The notes under the pieces are model-generated. The model searched no databases. It was not told where the DNA came from and saw only the letters and a list, made by a program, of their open reading frames with translations. Shown here one piece after another: positions 42,603 to 54,115 of a stretch of 64,000 bases of DNA. The DNA is taken from assembly GCF_963855985.1 (NCBI RefSeq), contig NC_087095.1, positions 8,380,001 to 8,444,000 of the forward strand. Reading direction: 5' to 3'. This DNA is from Ostrinia nubilalis (lineage: Eukaryota > Arthropoda > Insecta > Lepidoptera > Crambidae). Both the position numbers and the translations under genes were made by a program. The stretch's first letter is position 1. Every line of letters starts with the position of its first letter.

Positions 42603-42625
42603 GATTGTTTTTGTCTACTAACCAT

Positions 42626-42644
42626 ATTTTTTTTTTTTTTTTTT
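42626..42644. repeat. Poly(T) run
   Basis: About 19 T in a row. It could be the tail of an antisense retroposed copy, but no body is recognised. Confidence 0.6.
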
Positions 42645-42987
42645 ATGTGATAGGAGGCAAATAGATATAAGTACTTACAAACATTAAATGTAATTTCAAA
42701 TTGGCAATGTGAGCGCTTTGGATCGATCTGTAAGCTCACTTGCATTTTAAATAAATAAATGGAAGTTCACACATTACACCGACTTGATATCGGCCAATAA
42801 AATTCTTTATACAACTTGGAAACCGACCAAACTATTTTATTCAACTAGTTCCAAGCAGGTAGATAAATTAATAGATAGGATTGCTCCTCAGTCTTGTCGT
42901 AGATATTATGTCAAGAATTGTAGGCATAATGTAACATACGCGAAATAAACATACTTACTTACATTTAACATTGAAATTATTTATCAA

Positions 42988-43190
42988 CTAGCGGCCTCCC
43001 GCGACTTCGTACGCATGGATCCCGTTTTACCCCCTTAGGGGTTGAATTTTGCAATATCCCGTCTTAGTGAGCATCTACGTTCTAAAAGGAACCCCCATGC
43101 AAAATTTGAGACTTCTAGCATTTGAAGTTTCTTAGATTTCGTGATGAGTGAGTGAGTCAGTGACCTTTCGCTTTTATAAATATACTTATT
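42988..43190 (+). repeat. Interspersed repeat headed CTAGCGGCCTCCCGCGACTT, copy 2
   Basis: The head CCCGCGACTTCGTACGCATG is followed by GATCCCGTTTTACCCCCTTA and an end near TGAGTGAGTGAGTCAGTGAC. It closely resembles 57045-57240. Confidence 0.65.
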
Positions 43191-43490
43191 TTCTCGGTTG
43201 CCAAACTGTCACCGTACAAGATACAAGCGAAATTGATAAGCACTGGCATCTGAAATCGAGTAGCTATCGATTTAAGGTTTCATTTACTGAAAATCGAGTG
43301 GCCATGAATCTTCGGCAACAAAAATGGTATCCTCGATGTTGTTGTTCTGCAAAGCTATTATTTTTTATCCTCCGCTATCACACTGCCATTGGACACCGTA
43401 ATTTGTTTGGCCCAGTTTTACTTGCATAATTTACGGGCAACGGCCTTTATTAACTACGTCACGAAGATTTATGATAGAGGACCCGAATTC

Positions 43491-43645
43491 GATAATCCCT
43501 ACTAATATTATAAATGCGAAAGTAACTTTGTCTGTCTGTGTCACTTTAAACTGAACCGATTGTTATGAAATTTGTCATAGAGATAATTTGAGTCTCGAGA
43601 AAGGATATTATCCCGGTTTTTGAAATATTTTGAAATTTTTCGATA
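43491..43645 (+). repeat. Interspersed repeat headed CCTACTAATATTATAAATGC
   Basis: The head continues GAAAGTAACTTTGTCTGTCT and the body has AACTGAACCGATTGTTATGA. The second copy is at 50505-50700. The layout is familiar from many lepidopteran loci, from memory. Confidence 0.6.
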
Positions 43646-44423
43646 CTCTGAAGAAAATGTTTGATGCTTTAACTCAACTTTATTTTACTGCATTGTGCTC
43701 AAAACAGAAAAGTAACTTGGAATTGGTACAATCGGTAAATCTTGGGACTAATGGAATATCAAGGTAACAGGTGCTGTACATTATTGTGCTGTAACATTAT
43801 CAATTTATGCACTCAGTACAAATAGTTTATCTGTTTCATTAAATTACTTTGTGAATATACAAAATACAGCTAAGCTAAGTAGCTAAGCTGAGTAGACATT
43901 AATTAAAAAAAAAAAAAACAGACCGGGGTCCATAATGCTTTTTCAATATTATTATATTTGTTTTTCATTTCATTACTTTGTAAGCTAACTAAAGTCTACA
44001 TAATAAATCAAAAATGGTCGGTTAACAATTCTACGAATGCATAGAATATAATACTAACACGTTTGGAATGTGGGACGCTCTGTGCCAATATAAAAGTGCT
44101 TCGTAGCCATCACAAAGTGAAGCATTTTATCTGAAAGTCACTGTGACTAGCGATACCTAACACAATTTGTGGTCCGACTCCAACCTAATTGATACCGAAC
44201 ATGCGAGGCAATGTATCCCGCAGACCATAATCTACTCGAAAATTCGACGTTAAATCGGGATTGATCTAATTTTGTTGGATTAGAAACTGATACGCGTATA
44301 AAGTATTGTAGAATATATTAGCATTTAGCTGGCACTATAGAGGCTTACGAATAATTGACAGGCTGTGAAAATGAAAATATTGCTCACTACGTCGTTGATG
44401 TATCAACAATTTGATTTAGTTGC
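43646..44423. other. AT-rich non-coding DNA
   Basis: A short poly(A) lies near 43906-43918. No gene. Confidence 0.5.
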
Positions 44424-44433
44424 AAGCTAGAAG

Positions 44434-44564
44434 GTGGACTGACGACATCATAAAGGTAGCAGGAAGGCCCTGGAGGCAGGCCGCTAACAACCGGTCAATA
44501 TGCAAGACATTGGAGAAGGCCTATGTTCAGCAGTGGACGTCCTACGGCTGAAAGGATGATGATG
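44434..44564 (+). mobile_element. RTE 3' tail insertion, (GAT)-type
   Basis: It covers the end of the RTE protein from the GTGGACTGACGACATC block through GGAGAAGGCC, the stop and a GATGATGATG tail. A perfect 10-bp target duplication AAGCTAGAAG lies at 44424-44433 and 44565-44574. Confidence 0.85.
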
Positions 44565-44574
44565 AAGCTAGAAG

Positions 44575-45868
44575 ATCAAATATTTTATCAAATTGTTAAA
44601 CCTGTGTTACTTGTGGCTGCCGCGACACAAGCACAGCTTAGTAGCAGTCACTAGAAGAACAGACTGTTTGTAAATCTTTTGTTGGCAAATAGAATAAGCT
44701 TACTTTTTACTTTTATGTCACGAGACCCTGTTTATGATGTTCTTAACTTACACTCATATTGCTTAATGAGATCGGCAAAATTAGTCCCTATTACGTGAGC
44801 ATTATGTTCACACGATTTTCATTAATAGCTTCTGATTATCTGACAGTAAATAAGTAATAGGAAGGATTTGCTCAAAATTAACCAGGGAACCGTTGTGTCA
44901 ATTTTGGTAATGTGGTTGCGCGCTTTTAACGACAAACAATACAATTCGTTTACCAAAACACAATTGGTATTTTGTGAACAACTCAGTACTTGTTCTGATA
45001 ATTTTATAAAATGTGTTTACAAGTAAAGTTCCACTTTATTAGTATTACGTTAAAGTACATTTCGTTACTGCTGTCGGGATGATATTTTCGGTTATTTATA
45101 ATGAGATGTACGAGTATAACCAGTAACAAGCACGAGAATGTTCCCACTAACCATTTCATTAATAAACAGTCTCCCAAACATGGTCAGTTAAATTATTAAC
45201 GAGAAAATATAACAGTCAACAAATTGTACTGTCAATAATAAACTAAATTGATGGTTTAAAAATAGCTTAGGCGTATATGGAGTAAATTGAAACAATTTTA
45301 ATATGAAAAAGCACCAGAGTTCATTGTAAATAAACGACGCTAAAATAAAAATAATTCTGTAATAAAATTGTTGAGTATATGTGAATGGGAGCAGCAAATG
45401 GGGTGTTGTAAAACAATTTATAGCAATCATATTTCGAACCGCCACGCGTTTTCAAATTCTTACTTTACGCTCATCCCAACACCTGAGCTACGCAAAGTAC
45501 CTACTTAAAACGGAGTTAAATTATATATAAACCATTACTGTAAGAGAGTTTGAGGTCTAATTTACTTCTTACAAAGTAACTAAAAGGTTAAAGGTGTTAT
45601 AAATTTTGAGCACGTTCATTAGTCCTTGCATGGATCCCCGCTCTGGCTTTTAGACGACACACGTCGGAATTTCGTAATAGGATTTTCTTAATTTAGGACT
45701 TCCTTGCATACTGCTCATCGGTAGAGTTATTACCTGCCCGAAGAACGAGTAAACACCTCGCATAGCATTAGGTGCAGTGCACACCAACTTGGCATATTTG
45801 CATATGAATTGAAGTTGGATTACGAGACAACCACTCGAATGTAAAAGAAACTGGTCTCTTATTTTCTA
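44575..45868. other. AT-rich non-coding DNA
   Basis: No recognised feature. An 85-codon minus-strand frame at 45188-45445 looks random. Confidence 0.5.
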
Positions 45869-46488
45869 CTAGCGGCCGCCCGCGACTTCGTACGCGTGGA
45901 TCACGTTTTACCCCCTTCATCTATCTTACGCGGTTTAGATTTTTTCATACAAATATTTTTTCCCGCTAACTCCCGTTCCCGTGGGAATTTTGAAATATCC
46001 TGTTGTAACTAAGCTTTAAATTTACTAAGGTATCTGCATGCTAAATTTCAAGCGTCTAACTTAAGCGGTTTAGAATTTTCATACAAAAGGATTTTCCAGC
46101 TAATTCCTGTGCCCGTGGGAATTTCGGGAATTCCTTGTTGTAACTAAGCTTTAAGTTTACTAAGGTACCTACATGCCAAATTTCAAGCGTCTAACTTAAG
46201 CGGTTTAGATTTTTCATACAAAAAGATTTTCCCGCTAATTCCCGTTCCCGTGGGAATTTCGGGAATTCCTTGTTGTAACTAAGCTTTAAGTTTACTAAGG
46301 TACCTACGTGCCAAATTTCAAACGTCTAACTTAAGCGGTTTAGATTTTTCATACAAAACGATTTTCCCGCTAATTCCCATTCCCGTGGGAATTCCTAAGT
46401 ATCCTATAACCTGCCCAGGAGTATGAAGAATAATTGTACCAAGTTTCGTTAAAATCCGTCGAGTAGTTTTTGTTTCTATAAGGAACAT

Positions 46489-46533
<45 letters not shown>

Positions 46534-46652
46534 AATTTTACTGATTGCATTTTTGGCATCAGTATCGATCACTAATCACCCCCTGATAGTTATTTTGAAA
46601 ATATATTTAATGTACAGAATTGACCTCTCTACAGATTTATTATAAGTATAGA
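45869..46652 (+). repeat. Composite repeat with CCGCGACTTCGTACGCG head, 135-bp tandem units and (CAGA)n
   Basis: The head CTAGCGGCCGCCCGCGACTT is followed by units beginning at 45925, 46060, 46195 and 46330, spaced exactly 135 bp (the last is partial). Each has GCGGTTTAGA, CCCGTGGGAATT and TTTACTAAGGTA blocks. A (CAGA)n microsatellite lies at 46490-46530, and the repeat ends near TTATAAGTATAGAT. The tandem units explain its length against other copies of the family. Confidence 0.85.
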
Positions 46653-46668
46653 TTAATAATTAACTGAA

Positions 46669-46784
46669 AGGTAGCGGGAAGGCGCTGATGCAGGCCGCTA
46701 CCAACCGTGCGATGTGGAAGTCATTATGGGAGGCCTATGTTCAGCAGTGGACGTCCTGTGGCTGAAATGATGATGATGATGATG
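46669..46784 (+). mobile_element. RTE 3' tail insertion, (GAT)-type
   Basis: The copy runs from the GGTAGCGGGAAGGCG block to the stop (GTGGCTGAAATGATG) and a GATGATGATGATGATG tail. A perfect 11-bp target duplication AATTAACTGAA lies at 46658-46668 and 46785-46795. Its left duplication overlaps the end of the 45.9-kb repeat, so it inserted beside that older repeat. Confidence 0.88.
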
Positions 46785-46795
46785 AATTAACTGAA

Positions 46796-48509
46796 CGGAT
46801 AATGAAACAATAATTTTCCAGAAAGACACGTTAAAACATGACTCTTTAGAAGTATGATCAGTTGATAGGAAATAATATAATCGTGAATACTAAAGCTCGA
46901 AAATGATTTCACTCGCCCAAAGTTACGGGTGCAGTTAGTAATGTAACATAAACGAAACATTAAAGTTTCATTGCAAATAAATAGTTTTCCAATATTAATA
47001 AAGCGTCCAAATATAAATAAGCTTCACTTTGTTTATGTTTGAGTTAGTTTCTGTATCATCTGTACTCGATAGCTAATCGAAACTTCAAAGATCAATTTCA
47101 TAACTATTTGACTTTACATCCCAATTTTGGATTTATGGGCCAATATCAAGACCTAGAAGATTATGGTATTTATGTGCTGATAATATCGGCTATCCGTCGC
47201 GGCGTAGTCCACATGCCACATTTGGCCTGGGACCGCTAAGAAGCCTGGTTTATGACGCAGAAACATAAAAGTAACGAGGCCATTACGTCTGAATCATTTC
47301 ACACGGTCAGACGCAGGTTTATTTTGAATGCCGGAAGCATTTTCCACGCTACCCCTTTATGCGAGAGCCGGTTATAATCATTAAATAAGGGCGCGAAGTG
47401 CCGCCGTGCTTAGTGCTTTTCTCTCGATTTCGAATGTTTAACGGCTTTCGAATAATAACGGCAACGGTAAAATAACACGTTCCTAAACCGACGGCTAAAA
47501 GCTAAATGCAATCGGAAAGATGTTTGAATTGTTTATACAAAGAGCGCTAGTTCGAACGCTTTTCGCGGCAATTAGTTTTACTTGCATTGCATTCGCTCTT
47601 CTTGCTTAGTCAGAAGCTATAAGAGAACAATTTGTTTACGCCCCAGCTGCTATCTTATATTGGCAGCTGAATAAGAAGATCTTATTTTGACGTATATGTA
47701 TTTTGATAAAAACGGAATAGATAAGTAATTCACGATGCAGCGATCCTACACATAAAGCCGTAACTTTACCATCAATTCGACTGCGGGCGAATGCGGTGCG
47801 AAGACAAAAGAAAGGATAGGTACTAAACTCACCACAGATACATTAGTAATGCAAAATACCCGGGCCGTTCACAGACGGCAGTACGCGAGCAATAAAAGAG
47901 CAGCATAAACCACCCCACGAAGAAACCAACAAACTGCTGACAGTTGTATTTACTACTAAACGCAGCGTTCCCGGTTACGCCTAAACAGAGCAAATGTTGA
48001 TTCGCAATATCCTTGAAGAAATATCTGCAATCTGCTCCAGTCCCAAGCCGCCTTGACTCGCCCACTCTCGGGAAATAAAAGATTACTCTATATGAATAAC
48101 TCTTTGGAGCTCCAGTTGGCGATGTTTTTCAAGAGGCACGATAATCTCGTCCATTATTCTTTCTCTGAATTTACTTTGTTCCGTCGACGCAGATATTGCA
48201 TTTAGATTGAACGAGAGGAAATAAAAGGATTCCTCAGGACACCGTATTAGCAAGTGTCCGCGCTTGTATGTGAAATATTACTTTCCTTATGGAACTGGCG
48301 ATTGGGCTCCGATCCTCTGCGCCAATACCAATGTAATCCACACAAATGAGATAAACAACGGAATAACGTGTAATATTTATGTGTAGTCTACTAGATTGGG
48401 GACCTTGATGTCATTACGCATGAAGCTTTCACTTTATGTATGGTAAATAATAAATTGTCGGGGCTTTTGCTTGGGACTAGACCACAATGGAATTACATTT
48501 TGTCCTATT
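46796..48509. other. Non-coding DNA, less AT-rich than average
   Basis: Positions 47160-47480 are more mixed in composition and low in simple repeats. They could include conserved non-coding sequence, but this cannot be judged without comparison. No frame above 78 codons. Confidence 0.4.
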
Positions 48510-48512
48510 TTA

Positions 48513-48909
48513 GGCCGGCAATAAACGGACAGCTCGAGCAGTTAGTCAGTGATCAACATACACGGACCGCTCTCTTGCAGTCAAGAGTCAACAGCTTGAA
48601 GCTGCCAGTGATAACTGCTCGAGCTTTTGGTATTAACTGCTCAACAAATCACAAGCGCGCGCGCCGTGGAATGAAGAAAGTGGGCGGAGGTAACTGCGCG
48701 AGAGCTGTCGACAGCTCGAGCAGTCAGTGTATGGCTGGCGACTGCTTGACCGCACGATTTAAATTCACCGTGCTGTTGACCGCCCGAATCAGTTGCAACT
48801 GCTCGAGCGGTTCGTGTATGTGCATCCATAGAACTCTGCAGTTCACTGTGCAGTCGCAGCTTGAAGCTGTCGACCCTGACTGCTTCAAGCGGTCCGTGTA
48901 TTGCCGGCC
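48513..48909. mobile_element. MITE with GGCCGGCAATA ends and iterated GCTCGAGC motifs
   Basis: The ends are inverted repeats GGCCGGCAATAAACGGAC and GTCCGTGTATTGCCGGCC. TTA flanks both sides (48510-48512, 48910-48912) as a three-base target duplication. Inside are about eight versions of ACTGCTCGAGC or its complement and the perfect palindrome AGCTGTCGACAGCT near 48706. The 157-codon plus-strand frame across it is a by-product. PIF/Harbinger-like by target. Confidence 0.88.
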
Positions 48910-48912
48910 TTA

Positions 48913-49287
48913 GTATTACATTGTGCTTGGTAAAATAATATTGAGCGAAAGATTTTACAAAAAGCTTTTTATTGATTAGATGATGATTTACTTATTGTTA
49001 TAATCAGCTAGCTTTCATTTATAGTTACTATTTGTAAACTTATGTACCACCTGCATAAAATATGACGTATCACACTAAAAGTGATAACTTACCTAACGAT
49101 GGAAGGGCAAAGTTTCAGAAAAAGGTTTGGATCAAAGTTTTCAAACTCATGGACAGTTTAGTTTGGGGGTCACATTCACATACGTGAGGATCGTTTTAAC
49201 GTTTCGTCAGTTATTGGAAAGTTTTAAATAATGACTTATAGATAACATCATCATTCTTTGAACATCGTAAAGCTACTTACTACTTTA
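48913..49287. other. AT-rich non-coding DNA
   Basis: Nothing recognised. Confidence 0.5.
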
Positions 49288-49289
49288 TA

Positions 49290-49682
49290 CAGGGTGATTT
49301 TTGTATCAGTATCCAAATTTTCAGGATCGACTCAGAATCAGTAACTTAATTGATTTACGTAAAGAAAACAAAACTTTTTTCTCCATATTTAATTATTTTC
49401 ATCCGCTGCGCGCGGGTTCCAAATTGACTCACGTGGAAAATTTGCTTCGTTCATGGAAAAAAATGTACACACAGTTAACTGCAAAGCTTAATAGACATAA
49501 TGGTGAGCGAAAATAAGCAATAACCTTTAAAACTTAAGATATGGGCACCCGCGAATTTGACTTTCAATAATTTTTTTTGCGAAAAATACAAGAATTAAAA
49601 ATAATTACGATAAAGTTTTATTGTGAAATTGTTCTAACGAGCTTATTAAAAAAAATTGGATACTGATAACAAAGTCACCCTG
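49290..49682. mobile_element. Tc1/mariner-type MITE with CAGGGTGA ends
   Basis: Terminal inverted repeats are CAGGGTGATTTTTGTATCAG and, inverted at the right, CAGGGTGACTTTGTTATCAG. TA flanks both ends (49288-49289, 49683-49684). It is 393 bp. An inner 71-codon frame (49301-49516) has no recognisable domain. Confidence 0.85.
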
Positions 49683-49684
49683 TA

Positions 49685-50140
49685 TAAGGTAGTCTAACTT
49701 CAAGCTTATTTAGCTCTAATCATGTTTTGTAAATGTGCAACAACTGGGACATTATTGCTTGGAAATATTGGTATTAGTTGCCCACTTGCCCTCAGACCGA
49801 GGAACATTATTGACATCTATTACGAATATTAATGCCGTGATATTTCGACTGCACTTGCCAAATGTTGCTCCTATAAGTTTAAAGCTTCCAAAAGCTTTTC
49901 TAAATTAATAAGTAGGTACTAAATAACAAAATCTTGTTATTCAAAGTTATTAATTACAAACTTTATTTAAATCACTTTTTAACTATCACCATAACTATCT
50001 AAGCTCTCCCTTTTAACTATTATTTCCAACGAAGAAGTCTGTGTGGAGTGAAACAGCAATTAGAAGGAAAGATTTAAAGTTAATTAAAATGCGCTACACT
50101 TTGCGATAAACGAGCTGCACTATTTTTATTGCCATGACCG
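49685..50140. other. AT-rich non-coding DNA
   Basis: Nothing recognised. Confidence 0.5.
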
Positions 50141-50350
50141 ACCATGAAGACACGATGCGTTGCGGCGCCGTACCCCAAAGATTTCGCCGTATCGTGCGAC
50201 GCGGCGCCGCAACACTCGTGTGCCCGCCATAGATATTTCTATGTAAAACCACAAAATAGAAACGGACAGATGTTCTATTTTGTGGTAAAACGACGCAGCG
50301 ACACCGCTCCGGCGTCGCACCGCCGCCGCAACGCGTCGTGTGCTTTGGCT
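50141..50350. mobile_element. GC-rich inverted-repeat element
   Basis: The left end CACGATGCGTTGCGGCG (50151) is mirrored at the right by CACGACGCGTTGCGGCG on the other strand (to 50340). The middle holds a second palindrome, CCACAAAATAGAA against TTCTATTTTGTGG. The GC-rich ends and AT-rich centre recall the hAT subterminal layout at 28.8 kb. No target duplication was resolved, so the superfamily is open. Confidence 0.6.
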
Positions 50351-50504
50351 CTCATTTCAATCTAGTTTTATTTTGTTCCCGTAATAATTCAGGAGTTTGA
50401 ATTTGGTTCAATTTGTTTACATCAAACATTCACCACTAAGTGCTCGGTAAACTTGTTGTACACGTGTGTATGTAACAGTATACCATCCTTAGCCATACTT
50501 GTAT

Positions 50505-50700
50505 TATAAATGCTGGAGTAACTCTATCTGTCTGTTACCTTTTCAGGCTTAAACCACTGAATACCTTTCAGACGAAATTTTGTGATGCCCAGGGGAAAAA
50601 ATAAAGTTTTTATCCTAGTTTTTGAAACCTAGAGTACACGCTTGCGATAAATTCCTTCAATAACAGGCTAAAATTCCGGTGGGAAAAGCCGCAGTAAAAA
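50505..50700 (+). repeat. Interspersed repeat, CTAATATTATAAATGC family, copy 2
   Basis: TATTATAAATGCTGGAGTAA and CTCTATCTGTCTGTTACC head a body with TTAAACCACTGAATACCTTT, paralleling 43491-43645. Confidence 0.55.
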
Positions 50701-51572
50701 GGTAGTCAGTATCCGAATGGTACCTTTAGAGGGGCGTTACGAAACTTCCTTCAACTTATAAGGTCACAATAAAAGTGTCACATGGAGGACCAAATGTCGC
50801 AATTTATAGTGGACACGATAAAATAAAAAGCGTTAAGGAGATCTCGTCCATCTCAACTTTATCCATGGGTCTGATAAATTGGCCTTACATAAAATAAATT
50901 CCAGATGCTCCGCAATACAGAACTTTGTAAATTGATTTTTATAACTTTTAGAACGTAATTTCTGGATCTGTTATGAATAATTTAAATTATTTTCAAATTT
51001 CAAATTCAAATTGGCTCGGATAATTGCTTTGCAATGCATACGTAAGTATAAAATATTAATATCTTTTTCGATGTGAAAGGTATCGTTCAATCTGATTCAT
51101 ATTTGATAGTCATTGGTATTGTAGTCTGAGTTCTTTTTAAAGCTTGTTATTTTGTATGAAAATATCAGCTTCAATACTTAATTGAGGCTTAAAATATAGG
51201 TTTTAAAAATTCCCTCTAAATTGATCCGTCTTTTACTTTTAGTTGAATCGAAATGATATTACCAAAAGAAGTGGAGACACTTTGGTATGAATGAAATCGC
51301 AGTTTTGCTACTTCGCCGAAGAAAAAGACGCGTAACTCAATTTGAAAAGCTTTTAGAAAGTGAAGTGGGACCGAAATGAAATCTTGGTGGCGCAGTTTTA
51401 GTGGCCTGTCCCTCAAACTACTTTTGAAAAGCATTCTTGATGCGTGAGTTGAAATCATATGACAGTAGGTACATTCGTATTTTAAAAAAAAGTGCAATAT
51501 GTGATAAAAAAAAACATTTTCAAGTAATATTTTAGACGCAAACAAACCTAAAAATACTAGAATGATGAATAA
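50701..51572. other. AT-rich non-coding DNA
   Basis: A 109-codon minus-strand frame (51216-51545) has no family resemblance; I treat it as chance. Confidence 0.45.
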
Positions 51573-51718
51573 CGCCCCTATTCACAAATATTACTATGAG
51601 ATCTCACAGTGCGCGTGGACGCACAGAGTGACACACGAACAAATCACAGAGCTCTATTCAACGCTGTGCGTTCGATTTGATACTAAACTTAAGCGAGCAT
51701 AGCTTGTGAATACGAGCG
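51573..51718. mobile_element. MITE, CGCCCGTATTCACAAACG family, copy 3
   Basis: The ends are CGCCCCTATTCACAAAT and GCTTGTGAATACGAGCG, more diverged than copies 1 and 2. The interior shares the AGTGCGCGTGGACG and CTGTGCGTTCGATTTG blocks. Confidence 0.8.
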
Positions 51719-53805
51719 CAAGATTTTTACTACTCAGTACTTAGAAGAACGTAGTTATTTTGTTCGCAATAATTCCTGAACTCCTTTAAACCAACAATAA
51801 AAACCGAACTAAATGGGTGCTACTTAACTTAAAGATAATTATAGAGGTATACGAGTATAATAATATATATTGATGTGTTGCCGATTCTATGTACGAGTAT
51901 ACTCACCGATAGTCACAACTGGGATCTCCAATAAGAGTATTTATCCACAAAAACAATTGGGATCGGCCATTAGACTTTACAACATGACCGGGGCACTTAC
52001 GTTTGTTTCTAATTTAATAAGTAAACTGAAGTCCGGTCCGGTTCTCGTCCAGCCCCCGGGAAATAGTCCATTTTGGGCTGGAGCCGATCATTGCCCAAAT
52101 TAAATTTACTACCGCAAGCCGCCTGATCGCCGTAACGATACAGCGACCGTCATTTATTGGTAATAAATATTTTTTTACTGAGCAGCTTTACAGACTCTTA
52201 TATCGCTCGGAAAGGTCTTAAGGTTGGTGCAGACTGTAACGTGTAATGTAACGTTTTGTGTAATGTAACGCGTGAGACAACACTTTGAACATTGCATATA
52301 ACGCTTGGTAGGAACTAGCGCTGATCTATCGACTGTCAATATTTACAGCAAACCGTAAGCTTACTGTAGGTACTCCGCGAACATATTCATGTTTCACGTA
52401 GAGTTCTCGTACCGGCTGAACTGTTAGTGTTACAATACAAAATTTTATATTTCAGGTTACGCTTGTCTAAACCTGACTTTAAAGGTATATCACACTGGTA
52501 CAACGGTTCCCTTAGCGCGCGTTATATTACAACTGCGCGTGTCATAATAAATTTTGTGGAAAGCTAATTGCATTGTGTGTAGCTGGATAAGCTAGGTACA
52601 TAAAAACAGCGTTGAAAACGCTTCCAGATTAATATTAGATTTGAAATATAAATTCGCCAAATAATGACTTTTATCCACTTTTTTCGGCTTGTACAACTAA
52701 CTCAACTTCAAGTGTAATGGGACCTTTATTCATAAAGCGATACTGGAATAGCCGTAGTTATTATGATGACATATCGTTGTATTAATAATTCTCGTGTCGT
52801 TGCTGTTATTAATGTACGATTATGTTCATCTGGGTGTAAATTATAGAAGATATCGTTGGACATTTGATTATTAAGTAGGTACCTAATGTAACGCATGACA
52901 TGGTATATGAATATTAACATTTCGTTACTTTCTACTAGAAACATCAATGTATAGAACAAACACAAAAGGTAATTTTACACGCTTTCAAATATTTGTTTTG
53001 CCAAACACAGTCATCAAAGAGTTCTCTAGGCGTTTTCACTACATTATTAAAGACAATATAAACAACACTATGTATGACTACTCCCAAAAATAAGAGAAAA
53101 GTGCAAACACTCTCGAATAAAGGCTTTATCTAAAGTGCTCTCCCTAAATTACGTTTGTAGGGTTCTGCAGTCACATTTGGTAGATTATTTTAAATAAAAG
53201 TGGACTATTCTAACACTTTGTAATTAAAGTTATACGTTTACATGCTTGTTTTAACTGCACAATTACAAACGCTGAGTCAAAGTAAAATAGAAGTTACAAG
53301 CGTATTAATAAGAAACATCGACGATATTATTGTATCTCATTAGTAGATGACTGTTTCGTATTATAAAAGAACTGAGAACGGGGAACTCTAGCAAAATGTT
53401 AATAATATTTTACTAAGGAGGAAATAATGACTTAGCATTTCTTAACAAAATAATAGGATATACATTTTGTAATAAATTAATTCTAAAAATGAATTTCGAT
53501 TTCATATTAAAATTATTTATCATCATTATCATTTTATCATTTCATTATAATGATAATTATTATCATAAGTATCTACCAAAATATTCACAGTAAAGCATGG
53601 GCAGTATTGGGCAGTGCATAATTCAAACACGGCCGTTTGATTTTCGACCGCAACGTCGGACATACCGCCACTAGATCATTTTGGTGATATAGCTTGGACT
53701 GGATACATGATGTAGAAATAGAATATTCATGTAAACAGAGGGTATCATTTTATTCAGGTCCTAGCTCCTAAACGAGTAAACTAGATTTATTTTCAGGACC
53801 CAATG
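51719..53805. other. AT-rich non-coding DNA
   Basis: No gene. Short internal echoes near 52230-52270 (GTAATGTAACG) form no larger repeat that I can define. Confidence 0.45.
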
Positions 53806-53814
53806 TTTTCCAAT

Positions 53815-53955
53815 GACTGACGGCCGATGGGGCAGCAAGGTTCTGGAGGCCGCGTAACAGAAAACGTAGCGTGGGACGTCCACCCACAAGGTGGACCGAC
53901 GACATCATAAAGGTAGCAGGAAGGCGCTGGACGTCGGCCTGTGTTGTGATGATAT
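53815..53955 (+). mobile_element. RTE 3' fragment, (GAT)-type, internally deleted
   Basis: It covers the GATGGGGCAGCAAGGTTCTG block (GRWGSKVLE) to AGGTAGCAGGAAGGCGCTGG, then jumps to a degenerate TGATGAT end, so the usual last 60 bp are deleted. A 9-bp direct repeat TTTTCCAAT lies at 53806-53814 and 53956-53964. Confidence 0.78.
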
Positions 53956-54054
53956 TTTCCAATTAGTGGATAAATTCACTTTTCAATTCAAATTCAAATT
54001 TTTTGTGTTAAAAGCGTTAAGAGTTGCTTTTTAGAGTTTTTTTTTTCGAGCTAA

Positions 54055-54115
54055 TTTTTAGGTCGTGGGTTCAATTCCCACCTTAGGCAGTTCGATTTTT
54101 TCAAGTTATTTATAA
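54055..54115 (+). mobile_element. SINE-like fragment with tRNA B-box
   Basis: GGTCGTGGGTTCAATTCCCA matches the tRNA-type B-box (GGTTCRANTCC). It is followed by TAGGCAGTTCGATTTTTTCA and AGTTATTTAT, the same tail that mariner interrupts at 30.5 kb. An A-box is not clear. Confidence 0.45.

Noticed and set aside
48440..48913. 157-codon plus-strand frame
   Set aside because: It coincides with the GGCCGGCAATA MITE and reflects its iterated GC-rich motifs.
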